This document shows, piece after piece, positions 16,301-24,472 of a stretch of DNA of 64,000 bases (positions are counted from its first letter, which is position 1; the number at the start of each line of letters is the position of its first letter). The notes below the pieces were generated by a model. It did no database searches and had not been told where the DNA came from. It worked only from the letters and a program-made list of their open reading frames with translations. Made by a program: the position numbers and the translations under genes. Source of the DNA: Pseudomonas sp. LBUM920. GTDB lineage: Bacteria > Pseudomonadota > Gammaproteobacteria > Pseudomonadales > Pseudomonadaceae. The stretch covers positions 3,639,501 through 3,703,500 of the forward strand of contig NZ_CP027762.1 of the NCBI RefSeq assembly GCF_003852315.1. Reading direction: 5' to 3'.

Positions 16301-18256
16301 ATGGCGCCCTTTCTGGCCTCCATGGAGCAGATGTTATCTGCCGCCACCGCCTTGAAAAACCAACGCAAAACCGTGCAACTGGTCTGGAATCTTCTGCAAA
16401 AAGCGACGCCGGAGCAACAGCCGGCCCTGACGGCGCGGCACCAGCAGGAGACCCTGAACCACCAGCAGCGACGCACCGAGTTTCAGATTCTGCTGCAGAA
16501 CCTCGAAGACCAATTTGCCCAGTCCCTGCCCCCACGCCTGGAAATGGTCAAGGTGGGCCAGGAGCTGGAAAGGGTCGGCGGCGCCGGCGTGCACGTGCAT
16601 GACCGGGCAAAAATCCTGGGGACCCTATGGAACCAGCAGTCGGCCATCCAGACGTTGTTGTTGGACCGGTTGAACGCCATGCGTTTTTCCAGCGCGGGCG
16701 AGCCCATGGCGCAGATGGCACGCAGGATGTTTGTCGACAACCTGCTGGGAGACACCACCGTCTACGACGAATACATCCGCAACACGGTTGAATCGGCCAA
16801 TATCCGCGAGCACATGGCCGAGGTCGCGGCGGTCATGGAGCATACGCTCGAACAACTGGAACAGGACTCGGTGGCGGGCCGTGTGATCCGCCAGGAATGC
16901 CTGACGCAGATCCAATACCCGCAGAATTTTTTCGCCAACAACCTGAGGCTCAATGCGCTCAATTACCTCGCCGCCGCCAGCGTGGCGACGGCCGACCGAC
17001 GATTGCCACCCCAGGAGGACTTTTACCTCAACCGGCTTGAACAAAGCGACCTGGCCCAAGCCCTGCAGTCTCACGTCGAAGTGCGCAGCGGTGCCGAATA
17101 CCCGCTGGCCGAGCAACGTAATGTGTATGAGACGGTCCTTGACCGGTACCGCCGTCATGAGGATGCGATTCGTGCCCTCAAGGCGCTCAACCCCGGGCGC
17201 CTGCGCCCGGAGGCCGAACGCCTGCTGACAGGCCTTGAATTTGCCCAGGCGCTTGCGCAAAGCGAACTTGAAGCGGTGGTACGCAAACAGGAAGAGCTGG
17301 ACGTCGTGCTGCCCTTGTCGAAAACCCTGCGTCCCAAAAACCCGGCCAAACGGGTATTTAAAACCCGCAAAAAAGCCTACCTCATCGGTGAGCTCAAGCC
17401 TGCCGATGCACAGCACAGCCAGGAGCAACTGACCCTCACCGACGCCTTGACCGGTGAAACCATTGCCTCGTTCAGCCAACACGCAGACGGTTGGGCCACG
17501 ACCGCGAAGGACCCGGCGGCCCCGGCCGGCACAGCCCAGGTTCGCTCACTGGCCACCCTCAAAGGCCTGGCCCAGGCGCTGATCGAACAACGCAAAGGCA
17601 TTGAACAACTGATCACGGCCGAGCAGCAAAAACTCGACTCGCCGTTGACCCGTCAACACGTCGACCCGGGTGACTGGAATGAATTGCTCATGGCCCACGC
17701 CGGAAAACTCACGGCCTTGGCCGATGAGTTGGCACGCGACCATCTGGCGCAGAAAACCGCGGTGCAACGCCTGATCGATGAATACCGGGCACACGCCAGG
17801 GACATCAGCCGTCTGGCGCAGCGCGTGTGCAGTGCGGCGTACAAACGACAATGGCCGACCCAGGAGAGCCTCAATTACCTGTGGGAACAAAAACAGATCG
17901 ACATCAACCTGACCAGCCTGGCCGACCCGCAGCGCCCGACCCTCAGCGGCGACTTCTTCACCGAGTACGCGGTGTACGACAAGGCCAAGAAACCGCCGGT
18001 GGTGTTGTGGTATGCGCACTTTCATTACGCCCATGCCGACGCCCTGCCCGCCCACTACACACGTGCCCACCTGAAGCTGCCGGAACAGCGCAAGTACACG
18101 CAGAAGGACCTGCTCAAGCAGCATGTCCAGGCCGACCTTCATACCCGCACGGAACCCGGCGGCGAACTGTTGACCCACATTCTGTATGTGCTGATTACGC
18201 CGCCCGTGGATCAGTTGTTCCTGGCCATCGCGCCAGTGCCACGGGCACCGCGCTGA
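13349..18256 (+). CDS. Giant toxin-like protein (DUF6543/dermonecrotic-toxin-like trunk), unknown C-terminal tip
   Basis: A 1635-residue protein starting at 13349 (AAAGGAA at 13337-13343); the in-frame extension to 13250 has no ribosome site. It has no signal peptide. The N-terminal third (1-400) has the AYW-x-Q...G-x-SRWQWLA motif seen in dermonecrotic-toxin-domain proteins of pseudomonads. At about 584-650 is a block with LLYRPAY, LLEFAS, RPGALQ and YSNGGF; at 728-795 a long hydrophobic stretch (a possible membrane-inserting region); at 891-955 a beta-rich block ending W-T-L-D; then coiled coils (about 960-1110). The C-terminal 350 residues match nothing I know. The order of blocks parallels the protein at 32730. 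Base composition is ordinary. Downstream is a convergent gene, with no immunity gene. Confidence 0.7.
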   Translation: MTDPNTVPAAHPARQAVEARFLTRPTLRSVTAQLLADHLKEKYPPLRSALADLRLAIPRDGGGRSLLPLLEVALSHLADGSFPDVSMRYGLDCYLGDATGTRLSFEANGPHGYDLAVIETVIRELPLILSIAFQDALAAYWSQDTEAGGSRWQWLARVLHGALLDSAIRQPGSLARQLDTLLTLARYPERSTRAQRPWPQKAVRAYTLETVLEQAGSRLTLQASDVLVVAPTQVLLCRVSGQIEAYADLEAFGQAWGMHLQQRFRAQRITWKQYEPDGNIFEAQAALILEGQLEALAAIELPAGSSVQTLELRFAAATNPAQVFSPSTTTPLATLNSIRAALPAWLQHASAAERLAYRECLLEQAGIRRLTLGDSDFDSLETLRSYATEHLNHQLCLDRSVALGGQRACDAAARSSGYHADDLQLTFHVAVGTLAGGYVEPVTLSLVDLALKNLSGAPNGRMTLSHRTGRAIEAWLTADAIRQLVQRVDIGKNYPLYLRQELLGDTEAAQKRKRLFEQQRPVQLKTQALEHRLKGEAGLTPRGILWVNAVLNPASTGRQVDGESIVMRVLALVRKPGATADVVQNMFIIEPLDTQRGPHLLYRPAYRDSLLEFASRDSLLAALVRPGALQDSVLTWLPESARAIYSNGGFTQPHYVRVGLGSEFDPLPRVPEPAQLAAAGDQSSDEILQALNNCSLMEYLFGCETRQLLAQAERESTSNSESRWALILEGMQLGFNTLLMAVRGPLAAIGWLMQLVQGLTHDVPALESDDPQTQALAWVDLLQNIALLLVHHGSLTAAPVHPVRDEALPMFPALRRAALGAATSQPAIIERGTVGLPCEPPGGGRTLVDFDHSLASDAASAALLEKLRAFSLAWPQPLPAQVSAGRHLGLYNLNGVWHASIGGLLFRASIVPGFGDVYIVHPEKTDHPGIKLRTDGKGHWTLDRGLKLVGGGPKRMAALREENQRRKNALLARGQALNTQITHLMAPFLASMEQMLSAATALKNQRKTVQLVWNLLQKATPEQQPALTARHQQETLNHQQRRTEFQILLQNLEDQFAQSLPPRLEMVKVGQELERVGGAGVHVHDRAKILGTLWNQQSAIQTLLLDRLNAMRFSSAGEPMAQMARRMFVDNLLGDTTVYDEYIRNTVESANIREHMAEVAAVMEHTLEQLEQDSVAGRVIRQECLTQIQYPQNFFANNLRLNALNYLAAASVATADRRLPPQEDFYLNRLEQSDLAQALQSHVEVRSGAEYPLAEQRNVYETVLDRYRRHEDAIRALKALNPGRLRPEAERLLTGLEFAQALAQSELEAVVRKQEELDVVLPLSKTLRPKNPAKRVFKTRKKAYLIGELKPADAQHSQEQLTLTDALTGETIASFSQHADGWATTAKDPAAPAGTAQVRSLATLKGLAQALIEQRKGIEQLITAEQQKLDSPLTRQHVDPGDWNELLMAHAGKLTALADELARDHLAQKTAVQRLIDEYRAHARDISRLAQRVCSAAYKRQWPTQESLNYLWEQKQIDINLTSLADPQRPTLSGDFFTEYAVYDKAKKPPVVLWYAHFHYAHADALPAHYTRAHLKLPEQRKYTQKDLLKQHVQADLHTRTEPGGELLTHILYVLITPPVDQLFLAIAPVPRAPR

Positions 18257-18306
18257 CGCCGGGCCCTGTGCTTTGCGCTGGGCCACTTCCTAACCTGACA
18301 GGCCGT

Positions 18307-18333
18307 GTGGCAAGGGCATTGCGCCCTTGCCAC
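18307..18333. terminator. Hairpin between convergent genes
   Basis: Perfect 11-bp inverted repeat GTGGCAAGGGC / GCCCTTGCCAC with a 5-base loop, midway between the stop of the giant gene (18256) and the stop of the RND gene (18359). It has no T run; probably a shared transcript-end structure. Confidence 0.5.
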
Positions 18334-18358
18334 GCGGCACTGCGCGACGGTGTCGGGC

Positions 18359-20734
18359 TTAGTGTGCAAACAGCGAGTTGCCCTTCTGCCCCGCGAGTTT
18401 TTCAGGCTTGATCAGGAACCGTGCCAGCGCCGGCAGCAGCCACAGCGCGCCGAACATGTTCCACAGCAGCATGAAGGTCAGCATCAGGCCCATGTCGGCC
18501 TGGAACTTGATGGCCGAGAAGATCCAGGTGCACACGCCGATGGCCAGGCACAAGCCGGTGAACAGCACGGCTTTGCCGGTCGACTTGAGCGTCTGGTAGT
18601 AGGCCTCTTGCAGTGGCAGGCCGGCGCGCAGGAAGCTTTCCAGACGGCTGTAGATGTAAATGCCGTAGTCCACGCCAATCCCCACGCCCAGCGCCACCAC
18701 CGGCAGGGTCGCGACCTTGACGCCGATGCCCATGAACGCCATCAACGCGTTGCCCAGCACCGAGGTCAGCACCAGCGGCAGCACGATGCACAGGGTGGCG
18801 GCCCACGAGCGGAAGGTGATCATGCACATGGTCGCCACGCACAGGTACACCAGGATGAGGATGGTCAGTTCCGACTCTTTGATCACCTCATTGGTCGCCG
18901 CTTCGATCCCGGCGTTGCCGGCGGCAAGGATGAATTCCAGGCCGTCCCTGTTGTTTTCCTTGGCAAAATCCTGCACCGCATGCACTGCGCGGTCGAGGGT
19001 TTCGGCCTTGTGGTCGTTGAGGAACACCAGCACCGGCGCGAGCGAGCAATTGTTGTTGTACAGGCCGTCGGCGCGGGCAATGGAGTTGTTCAGCACGTCG
19101 GGGTTGCGCGACAGGGTTTCCCATTTCAGGTTGCCCTCGTTCATGCCCTTGATCATCTGCTTGGACACGGTCACCAACGAGATTGCCGACTGCACGCCTT
19201 CGGTGTTCTGCATCTTCCACATCAACTGGTCGATAGGCGCCATGGCTTCGTAGCGCGAGCAGCCTTCGGCACGGGTCTTGACCATTACCACCAGCACGTC
19301 GGAGCTGGTGGAGTAGTTGTTGATGATGAAGTTGTTGTCCTTGTTGTAGCGCGAGTCCGGGCGCAGTTCCGGCGCGCCCTGGTCGAGGTCGCCGATCTTC
19401 AGGTTCTGGCTGTACCAGAGACCGCCACCGAAGGCGATCAGTGCCAGCAGGATGGACACCGGCGCGACCTTGGCGCTGGCGAATTTGGACAGCAGGCGCC
19501 AGAACGGGTGTTCGCGGTGCGCATCTTTCTTGCTTTTGGCGATGGCGCGTTTACTGATGCCTACGTAGGAGATCGCCACCGGCAGCAGGATCAGGTTGGT
19601 GAACACAATCACCGCCACGCCGATGGAGGCGCCGATGGCCAGCTCGCGGATCACGCCGATGTCGATGATCAGCAATGTGATAAAGCCCACCGCGTCGGCG
19701 AGAATCGCGATCATCCCCGGCAAAAACAATTGCCGGAATGTGCGTCGGGCGGCGGTCAGCGCGTTGTCCGCCTCACTGGATTGCAGCGCAATGCCGTTGA
19801 TCTTCTGCACGCCGTGGGAAATACCGATGGCAAAGATCAGGAACGGCACCAGCATCGAATACGGGTCGAGGCCGAAGCCGAAAAAGTGCATCAGGCCGAG
19901 CTGCCAGACCACTGCCACCAGCGTGGTGCTCAATACCGCGACGGTGCTGCGCAGGCAGTTGGTGAACCACAGCAGCAGAATCAGGGTGATGACAAATGCG
20001 ATGCCGAAGAACATCACCACCATCACCAGGCCGTCGATCAGGTCGCCGACCTTCTTGGCAAACCCGACGATGTGAATCTTGACGTTGGGGTTTTGTGCTT
20101 CGAACTTGTCGCGGATCTTGTCTTCAAGTTCGTGGGAAAACTTGCGGTAGTCCAGGGCCAGCAACTTGCCCTGGTCCTGTGGGTCCGGGTAGGACTCCAG
20201 CAGCGGGATGTCGACAATGCTCGACTTGAAGTCGTTGGCCACCAGGCGCCCCACCTGGCCGGACTTGAGCACGTTGTTGCGCAACTGGTCGAGGCTTTCC
20301 GGCGAGCCGTTGTAGCTCTGCGGGATCACTTCGCCGCCGGCAAAGCCTTCCTCGGTGACCTCGGTCCAGCGCACGCTGGGGCTCCACAGCGACTTGAGGC
20401 CCGAGCGGTCGACGCCGGAGATGTAGAACACCTCGTCGTTGATCTGGCGCAGGGTCTCCATGTATTCCTTGGTGAAGATGTCACCGTCCTTGGCTTCCAC
20501 GGAGATGCGCACCGTGTTGCCCAGGTTGGCCAGGTCATTGCGATGCTCCATCATCTTTTCGATGAAGGGGTGCTTGAGCGGGATCATCTTTTCAAAACTG
20601 GTGGACGGGCGAATCAACGTCGCCTGCCAGAACAGAAAAATGCTCACCAGCAGGCAGATAACGATCACTGCCGGGCGGTTGTTGAAAATCAGGCGCTCAA
20701 GAAAGGTCGCTTTATCGTTGTGATGACTGCTCAT
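18359..20734 (-). CDS. RND/MMPL-family transporter
   Basis: A 791-residue inner-membrane protein of the MMPL/hydrophobe-exporter branch of RND pumps. One helix near the N-terminus (about 22-40) precedes a large periplasmic loop (about 50-225). A bundle of helices follows (about 230-410, with GFGLDPYSMLVPFLIFAIG and the SHGVQK stretch), then a second periplasmic loop (430-610) and a second bundle (620-780, with GVGIGVDYGIYI). Such proteins move lipids or hydrophobic compounds and work without the usual MFP/OMF partners. The gene follows a Ycf48-like gene by 18 bp, a pairing common in Pseudomonas, often with DUF1302/DUF1329 genes that are absent here. The substrate is unknown. Confidence 0.85.
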   Translation of the reverse strand: MSSHHNDKATFLERLIFNNRPAVIVICLLVSIFLFWQATLIRPSTSFEKMIPLKHPFIEKMMEHRNDLANLGNTVRISVEAKDGDIFTKEYMETLRQINDEVFYISGVDRSGLKSLWSPSVRWTEVTEEGFAGGEVIPQSYNGSPESLDQLRNNVLKSGQVGRLVANDFKSSIVDIPLLESYPDPQDQGKLLALDYRKFSHELEDKIRDKFEAQNPNVKIHIVGFAKKVGDLIDGLVMVVMFFGIAFVITLILLLWFTNCLRSTVAVLSTTLVAVVWQLGLMHFFGFGLDPYSMLVPFLIFAIGISHGVQKINGIALQSSEADNALTAARRTFRQLFLPGMIAILADAVGFITLLIIDIGVIRELAIGASIGVAVIVFTNLILLPVAISYVGISKRAIAKSKKDAHREHPFWRLLSKFASAKVAPVSILLALIAFGGGLWYSQNLKIGDLDQGAPELRPDSRYNKDNNFIINNYSTSSDVLVVMVKTRAEGCSRYEAMAPIDQLMWKMQNTEGVQSAISLVTVSKQMIKGMNEGNLKWETLSRNPDVLNNSIARADGLYNNNCSLAPVLVFLNDHKAETLDRAVHAVQDFAKENNRDGLEFILAAGNAGIEAATNEVIKESELTILILVYLCVATMCMITFRSWAATLCIVLPLVLTSVLGNALMAFMGIGVKVATLPVVALGVGIGVDYGIYIYSRLESFLRAGLPLQEAYYQTLKSTGKAVLFTGLCLAIGVCTWIFSAIKFQADMGLMLTFMLLWNMFGALWLLPALARFLIKPEKLAGQKGNSLFAH

Positions 20735-20752
20735 TGAAACCCCGCCTTCTTA

Positions 20753-21799
20753 TTATTTTGAGAGCTCTGCACCGGCGGCGGAGGCCACACGCACGCCACC
20801 CTGCCCGACCAGAATCAAGTTGCCGTTGCCCGCCGCGGTGACCGCCGAGAGTGAAATGCGGTCTGGGCGGTTGAACACGCTGAAGGTCTGCCCGTCGTCA
20901 TGGCTGACCACCACGCTGCCGCCGTTGCCGACCACCACCAGCGAACCGTCGTCGAGCAACGTGGCGCCGGACAAGCCGAATTCCAGGGCACCTCGCGCCG
21001 CGTTCAGCTCAACCTGTTCCCAGGTGCTGCCAAAGTCCGTGGAACGGTAGAGATTGCCGCGCAGGCCATAGGCCAACAGGGTGTGGGGTTGAGCGGTACT
21101 GATCACGCCAAACAGCGAGCCCTGGTACGGGCCTTCGAGCTTTTCCCAGGTCTGGCCGTCGTCACTGGAGCGGAACATGCTGCCCTGCTCACCGACGATA
21201 AACAGCCCGGCGTCCTTGATAGAGGCGATGGCGTTGAGGTGGAACTGGTCTTCGTTGTCGAGGCGGTCGCTGACGTCTGCCCAGGTTTTGCCGCCGTCGG
21301 TGGTTTCGATCAACGCACCGTAGGCGCCCACGGCCAGGCCGTGCTCGGCATCCTTGAACCAGATGTCGAGCAAGGGGGCTTCGCGTTTGAGGTCTTGGTA
21401 TTGCTGGGTCCAGGTGGCGCCGCCATCGGCGCTTGCAAGAATCTGTGCGTCGTGGCCGACAGCCCAGCCGTGTTTTTCATCGACGAAAAACACCGCCGTC
21501 AGCAGTTGCCGAGTCGGCACTTTGGCCTGGGTCCAGGTGCTGCCCTGGTCATCGGAATAGAGGATGTGCCCGCGATCACCGACCGCCACCAGACGGGAGC
21601 CGGCGTGCACTACGTCGATCATCAGGCCTCTGGCGGCCTTGGGGGATTGAATCGCAAATGCCGGCGGTGCGCCGGTTTCATCGGCTGCCAGCACGGGTGT
21701 CGACAACACCCCCAGCAGCGAGAGCGCTGTAGCCAGCATCGCAACCTTGCGTGCGGCGCGCGGGCGGCAAACAACCCAACCCATGACAGGCTCACTCAT
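20753..21799 (-). CDS. Ycf48-like beta-propeller protein, exported
   Basis: A 348-residue protein with a signal peptide (cleavage near STPVLAA, about residue 39) and repeated blades with S-x-D-x-G-x-T-W motifs (YSDDQGSTW, SADGGATW, TTDGGKTW, RSSDDGQTW, RSTDFGSTW, SHDDGQTF). This is the BNR/Ycf48 signature. Ycf48 itself helps assemble photosystem II; here the protein more likely assists or caps the adjacent RND transporter in the periplasm (inference from pairing). The ATG at 21799 has GGGAGAAAGG upstream. It is first in a two-gene operon with the transporter. Confidence 0.85.
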   Translation of the reverse strand: MSEPVMGWVVCRPRAARKVAMLATALSLLGVLSTPVLAADETGAPPAFAIQSPKAARGLMIDVVHAGSRLVAVGDRGHILYSDDQGSTWTQAKVPTRQLLTAVFFVDEKHGWAVGHDAQILASADGGATWTQQYQDLKREAPLLDIWFKDAEHGLAVGAYGALIETTDGGKTWADVSDRLDNEDQFHLNAIASIKDAGLFIVGEQGSMFRSSDDGQTWEKLEGPYQGSLFGVISTAQPHTLLAYGLRGNLYRSTDFGSTWEQVELNAARGALEFGLSGATLLDDGSLVVVGNGGSVVVSHDDGQTFSVFNRPDRISLSAVTAAGNGNLILVGQGGVRVASAAGAELSK

Positions 21800-21999
21800 A
21801 GACCTTTCTCCCGATTTATTATTGTTAGGTCATCTTGCCTTGCCGGCCTCTGAAACCTGCAATCTAGAGCGCCTGAAGGAAGCAGGGGCCATCCTATCGG
21901 GCTTTCGAATCGTCTGACAATCGGCGCTACGTTATCTTTTGTTAACTGGCGGGCTATGACGATGGCCTGAATATGAGTGCATTACCCAGGCTGATTAAT

Positions 22000-22043
22000 G
22001 AATATTTATTCCATCTCTTGAATTTAGAGAATATTTATTCCAT
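22000..22043 (+). promoter_or_regulatory. Paired operator-like direct repeats
   Basis: The 15-mer GAATATTTATTCCAT occurs exactly twice, at 22000-22014 and 22029-22043, 29 bp apart start to start (nearly three helical turns) and 41 bp before the start of the oxidoreductase gene. Each copy is itself nearly palindromic (GAATA-TT-TATTC). The form GAA-N6-TTCC resembles sites reported for RpiR-family regulators such as IolR; that link is inference. A repressor overlapping the promoter is the simplest reading. Confidence 0.6.
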
Positions 22044-22084
22044 TAATACGCGTCCTGAAAACAATAATCCAAAGGACCACCGCT

Positions 22085-23200
22085 ATGCGTGAACTCGGAA
22101 TCGGCCTGATCGGCACGGGCTTCATGGGGCGCGCCCATGCCTTGGCGTTCAACAATGCCCGCGCGGTATTCGAACTGCCGGTACACCTCAACCTGGCCAC
22201 CTTGGCCGATGCCGACACCGAACGCGCACAGCGTTGCGCTACCGCCTGGGGGTTTGCCCAGGCCCACGGCGACTGGCAGGCGCTGATAGATGACCCCACC
22301 GTTGATGTCGTGGCCATCACCACGCCCAATCACTTGCATTACCCCATGGCCATGGCGGCGATTGCAGCGGGCAAGGCGGTGTATTGCGAAAAACCGCTGG
22401 CGGTCAGCCTGCAGCAGGCCGAAGCCATGCGCCGCGCCGCAAGTGCGGCCGGCGTGGTCACGCGGGTGGGCTACAACTATCAGCACAACCCGATGATCAG
22501 CCTGGCGCGGCAGATGATTGCCGACGGCGAACTGGGCGAAATCATCAGTTTCCAGGGCGAGTTCAGCGAAGACTTCATGGCCGACCCGGCCTCACCGTGG
22601 TCGTGGCGCTGTGACGTGGCACATGCCGGCGGCGCCTTGGCGGATTTGGGCAGTCATTTGCTGTCGATGGCGCGCTACTTGGTCGGTGAGGTGCACAGCG
22701 TGTGCGCCGACACCCAGACCGTCCACGCCCAACGCCCGGTCGTCTACGGCAGCAGCGACCGTAAACCCATCGCGGTGGATGACCAGGTGCACGCACTCTT
22801 GCGCTTTGCCAACGGCGCGCGCGGCACGGTGAGCAGCAGCTGGCTCAAGCACGGCTACAAGAACCACCTGAGTTTTGAAATCAGCGGCACGCGAGGCACG
22901 CTGGCGTTCGATCAGGAGCGCTTGAATGAACTGCGGGTGTGTCGGCTCGGCCAGGACGGTTTCCAACGGCTGCTGGCCGGCCCTGCCCTGCCCGGCTATG
23001 CCGCGTTCAGCCCGGCGGCCGGGCATCAACTGGGGTACAACGAGTTGAAAACGCTGGAGGTGCACGAATTGATCATGGCGCTGGCGGGGCAAGGCGCGGG
23101 GGGCACTGACTTTGAGGGGGCATGGGCGGTTGAGCAGTTGGCAACGGCGATTCGTGTGGCTGCCCGTGAAGCGCGTTGGGTTGTGGTGGGTGAGGTGTGA
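22085..23200 (+). CDS. Gfo/Idh/MocA-family NAD(P)-dependent oxidoreductase
   Basis: A 371-residue cytosolic enzyme. The Rossmann motif GLIGTGFMGRAHA is near the N-terminus, the E-K-P signature (CEKPLAVSL) near residue 102, and the substrate domain covers about 130-360 with GGALADLGSHLLSMARYL carrying the usual D-x-G-x-H. The family oxidises or reduces sugars, inositols and their derivatives; the exact substrate is not readable. ATG at 22085 with AAAGGA upstream. It stands alone, preceded by two operator-like repeats and followed by a repeat region, so a dedicated repressor encoded elsewhere is likely. Confidence 0.9.
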   Translation: MRELGIGLIGTGFMGRAHALAFNNARAVFELPVHLNLATLADADTERAQRCATAWGFAQAHGDWQALIDDPTVDVVAITTPNHLHYPMAMAAIAAGKAVYCEKPLAVSLQQAEAMRRAASAAGVVTRVGYNYQHNPMISLARQMIADGELGEIISFQGEFSEDFMADPASPWSWRCDVAHAGGALADLGSHLLSMARYLVGEVHSVCADTQTVHAQRPVVYGSSDRKPIAVDDQVHALLRFANGARGTVSSSWLKHGYKNHLSFEISGTRGTLAFDQERLNELRVCRLGQDGFQRLLAGPALPGYAAFSPAAGHQLGYNELKTLEVHELIMALAGQGAGGTDFEGAWAVEQLATAIRVAAREARWVVVGEV

Positions 23201-23227
23201 GCGCGGGGGCTGGGTTTGGCCGGGTGA

Positions 23228-23483
23228 TTATCCGTTGTTTGGGGGATGGCCGCTTTGGGTTCCGCCCTCACGGCGGGTCACTTTGGAAAAGCCCCAAAGT
23301 AACCAAAGGGCTCTTGCCCCACCACTCGGCACCTCGCTTAGGCTCGGTGTGCCCTCACTCCGGCTTGAATCCGTGGGCCGCCGTGACGGGCCATCCATGG
23401 CCCAACACGGCTAACCCGGCGTCCTGCCGGATTACCCACGGATTCAAGCCTGCGTTCGGCCAGCGTGGTTTAACGGGGCGCCT
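23228..23483 (+). repeat. E-type structured intergenic repeat, copy 3
   Basis: Nearly identical to 4034-4290, including the 14-bp closing stem and the GGGCCA-TCCA-TGGCCC hairpin. The second hairpin has one change (GCCGGATT). It is followed by the same tail (about 23503-23590) and then REPINs. A decayed piece of the expected inverted partner may remain near 24396-24415 (CTCAGGTCGGT). Confidence 0.85.
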
Positions 23484-23602
23484 GAGATCAAAATCAAAAG
23501 CAAAGCACGGCGGCCTAGTAGCCGACCTGAGTGGTAGAAGCAAAAGCACAGCCGAGGCGGCCTGACAGCCGACCTGACCTTGAAGGCTGAACACAATCAA
23601 AG

Positions 23603-24367
23603 GTGAGAGCTGGCTTGCCTGCGATAGCATCAACCCGGTGTACCTGATACACCGAGGTGCCTGCATCGCAGGCAAGCCAGCTCCCACAAAAAAACCAAGC
23701 ACTGCGGTGCTGGCAGTTGAACTCGGACAACTTGTGGGAGCGGGCTTGCTCGCGAAAGCGGTATGTCAGTGACACATGAGCTGACTGAACCACCGCCTTC
23801 GCGAGCAAGCCCGCTCCCACAGTTGGATCGCAGTGCATCAGGTAGATAGGTGCTGCTCGATTGTACTCGGTCAAAGGTGGGAGCTGGCTTGCCTGCGATG
23901 GCATCAACTGTGTGTCACTGATACACCGAGGTGCCTGCATCGCAGGCAAGCCAGCTCCCACAAAAAAGCCAAGCACTGCGCTACTGGCAGTTGAACGCGG
24001 TCACCTTGTGGGAGCGGGCTTGCTCGCGAAAGCAGTGTGCCAGTGATACATGAGCTGACTGAAACACCGCATTCGCGAGCAAGCCCGCTCCCACAGTTGG
24101 ATCGCAGTGCATCACGTAGATGGGTGCTGCTCGTTGTACTCAATCAAAGGTGGGAGCTGGCTTGCCTGCGATAGCATCAGCGTGGTGTACCTGATACACC
24201 GAGGTGCCTGCATCGCAGGCAAGCCAGCTCCCACAGAAAAGCCAAGCACTGCGCTACTGGCAGTTGAACGCGGTCACCTTGTGGGAGCGGGCTTGCTCGC
24301 GAAAGCGGTATGTCAGTGACACATGAGCTGACTGAACTACTGCCTTCGCGAGCAAGCCCGCTCCCAC
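23603..24367. repeat. Tandem array of three REPIN A-B pairs
   Basis: Six REPINs in strict A-B alternation: A 23603-23687, B 23734-23820, A 23877-23961, B 24008-24094, A 24150-24234, B 24281-24367. A starts recur every 273-274 bp and the spacers match too (AAGCACTGCG...GGCAGTTGAAC between A and B; GTTGGATCGCAGTGCATCA after B). It is therefore a tandem duplication of a whole two-REPIN unit. The same unit occurs once at 4427-4690. No gene was found in 23201-24472. Confidence 0.9.
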
Positions 24368-24472
24368 AGTAAAGCCGCTCTGCTTGTGCTTGCGCCCCTC
24401 AGGTCGGTGCCTGGGTGGTTGCGAAATCTGAGCGAAAACAGGGCGCAACACACACCCAACGCTCTTCGATCA

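Noticed and set aside
18305..20737. Long open frame on the + strand opposite the RND transporter
   Set aside because: It is histidine- and glutamine-rich and mirrors codon use of the minus-strand transporter; a shadow frame.
23590..24400. Regular repeats resembling a CRISPR array
   Set aside because: Units are inverted REP pairs of about 86 bp, spacers are themselves conserved, and no cas gene is present; these are REPINs.
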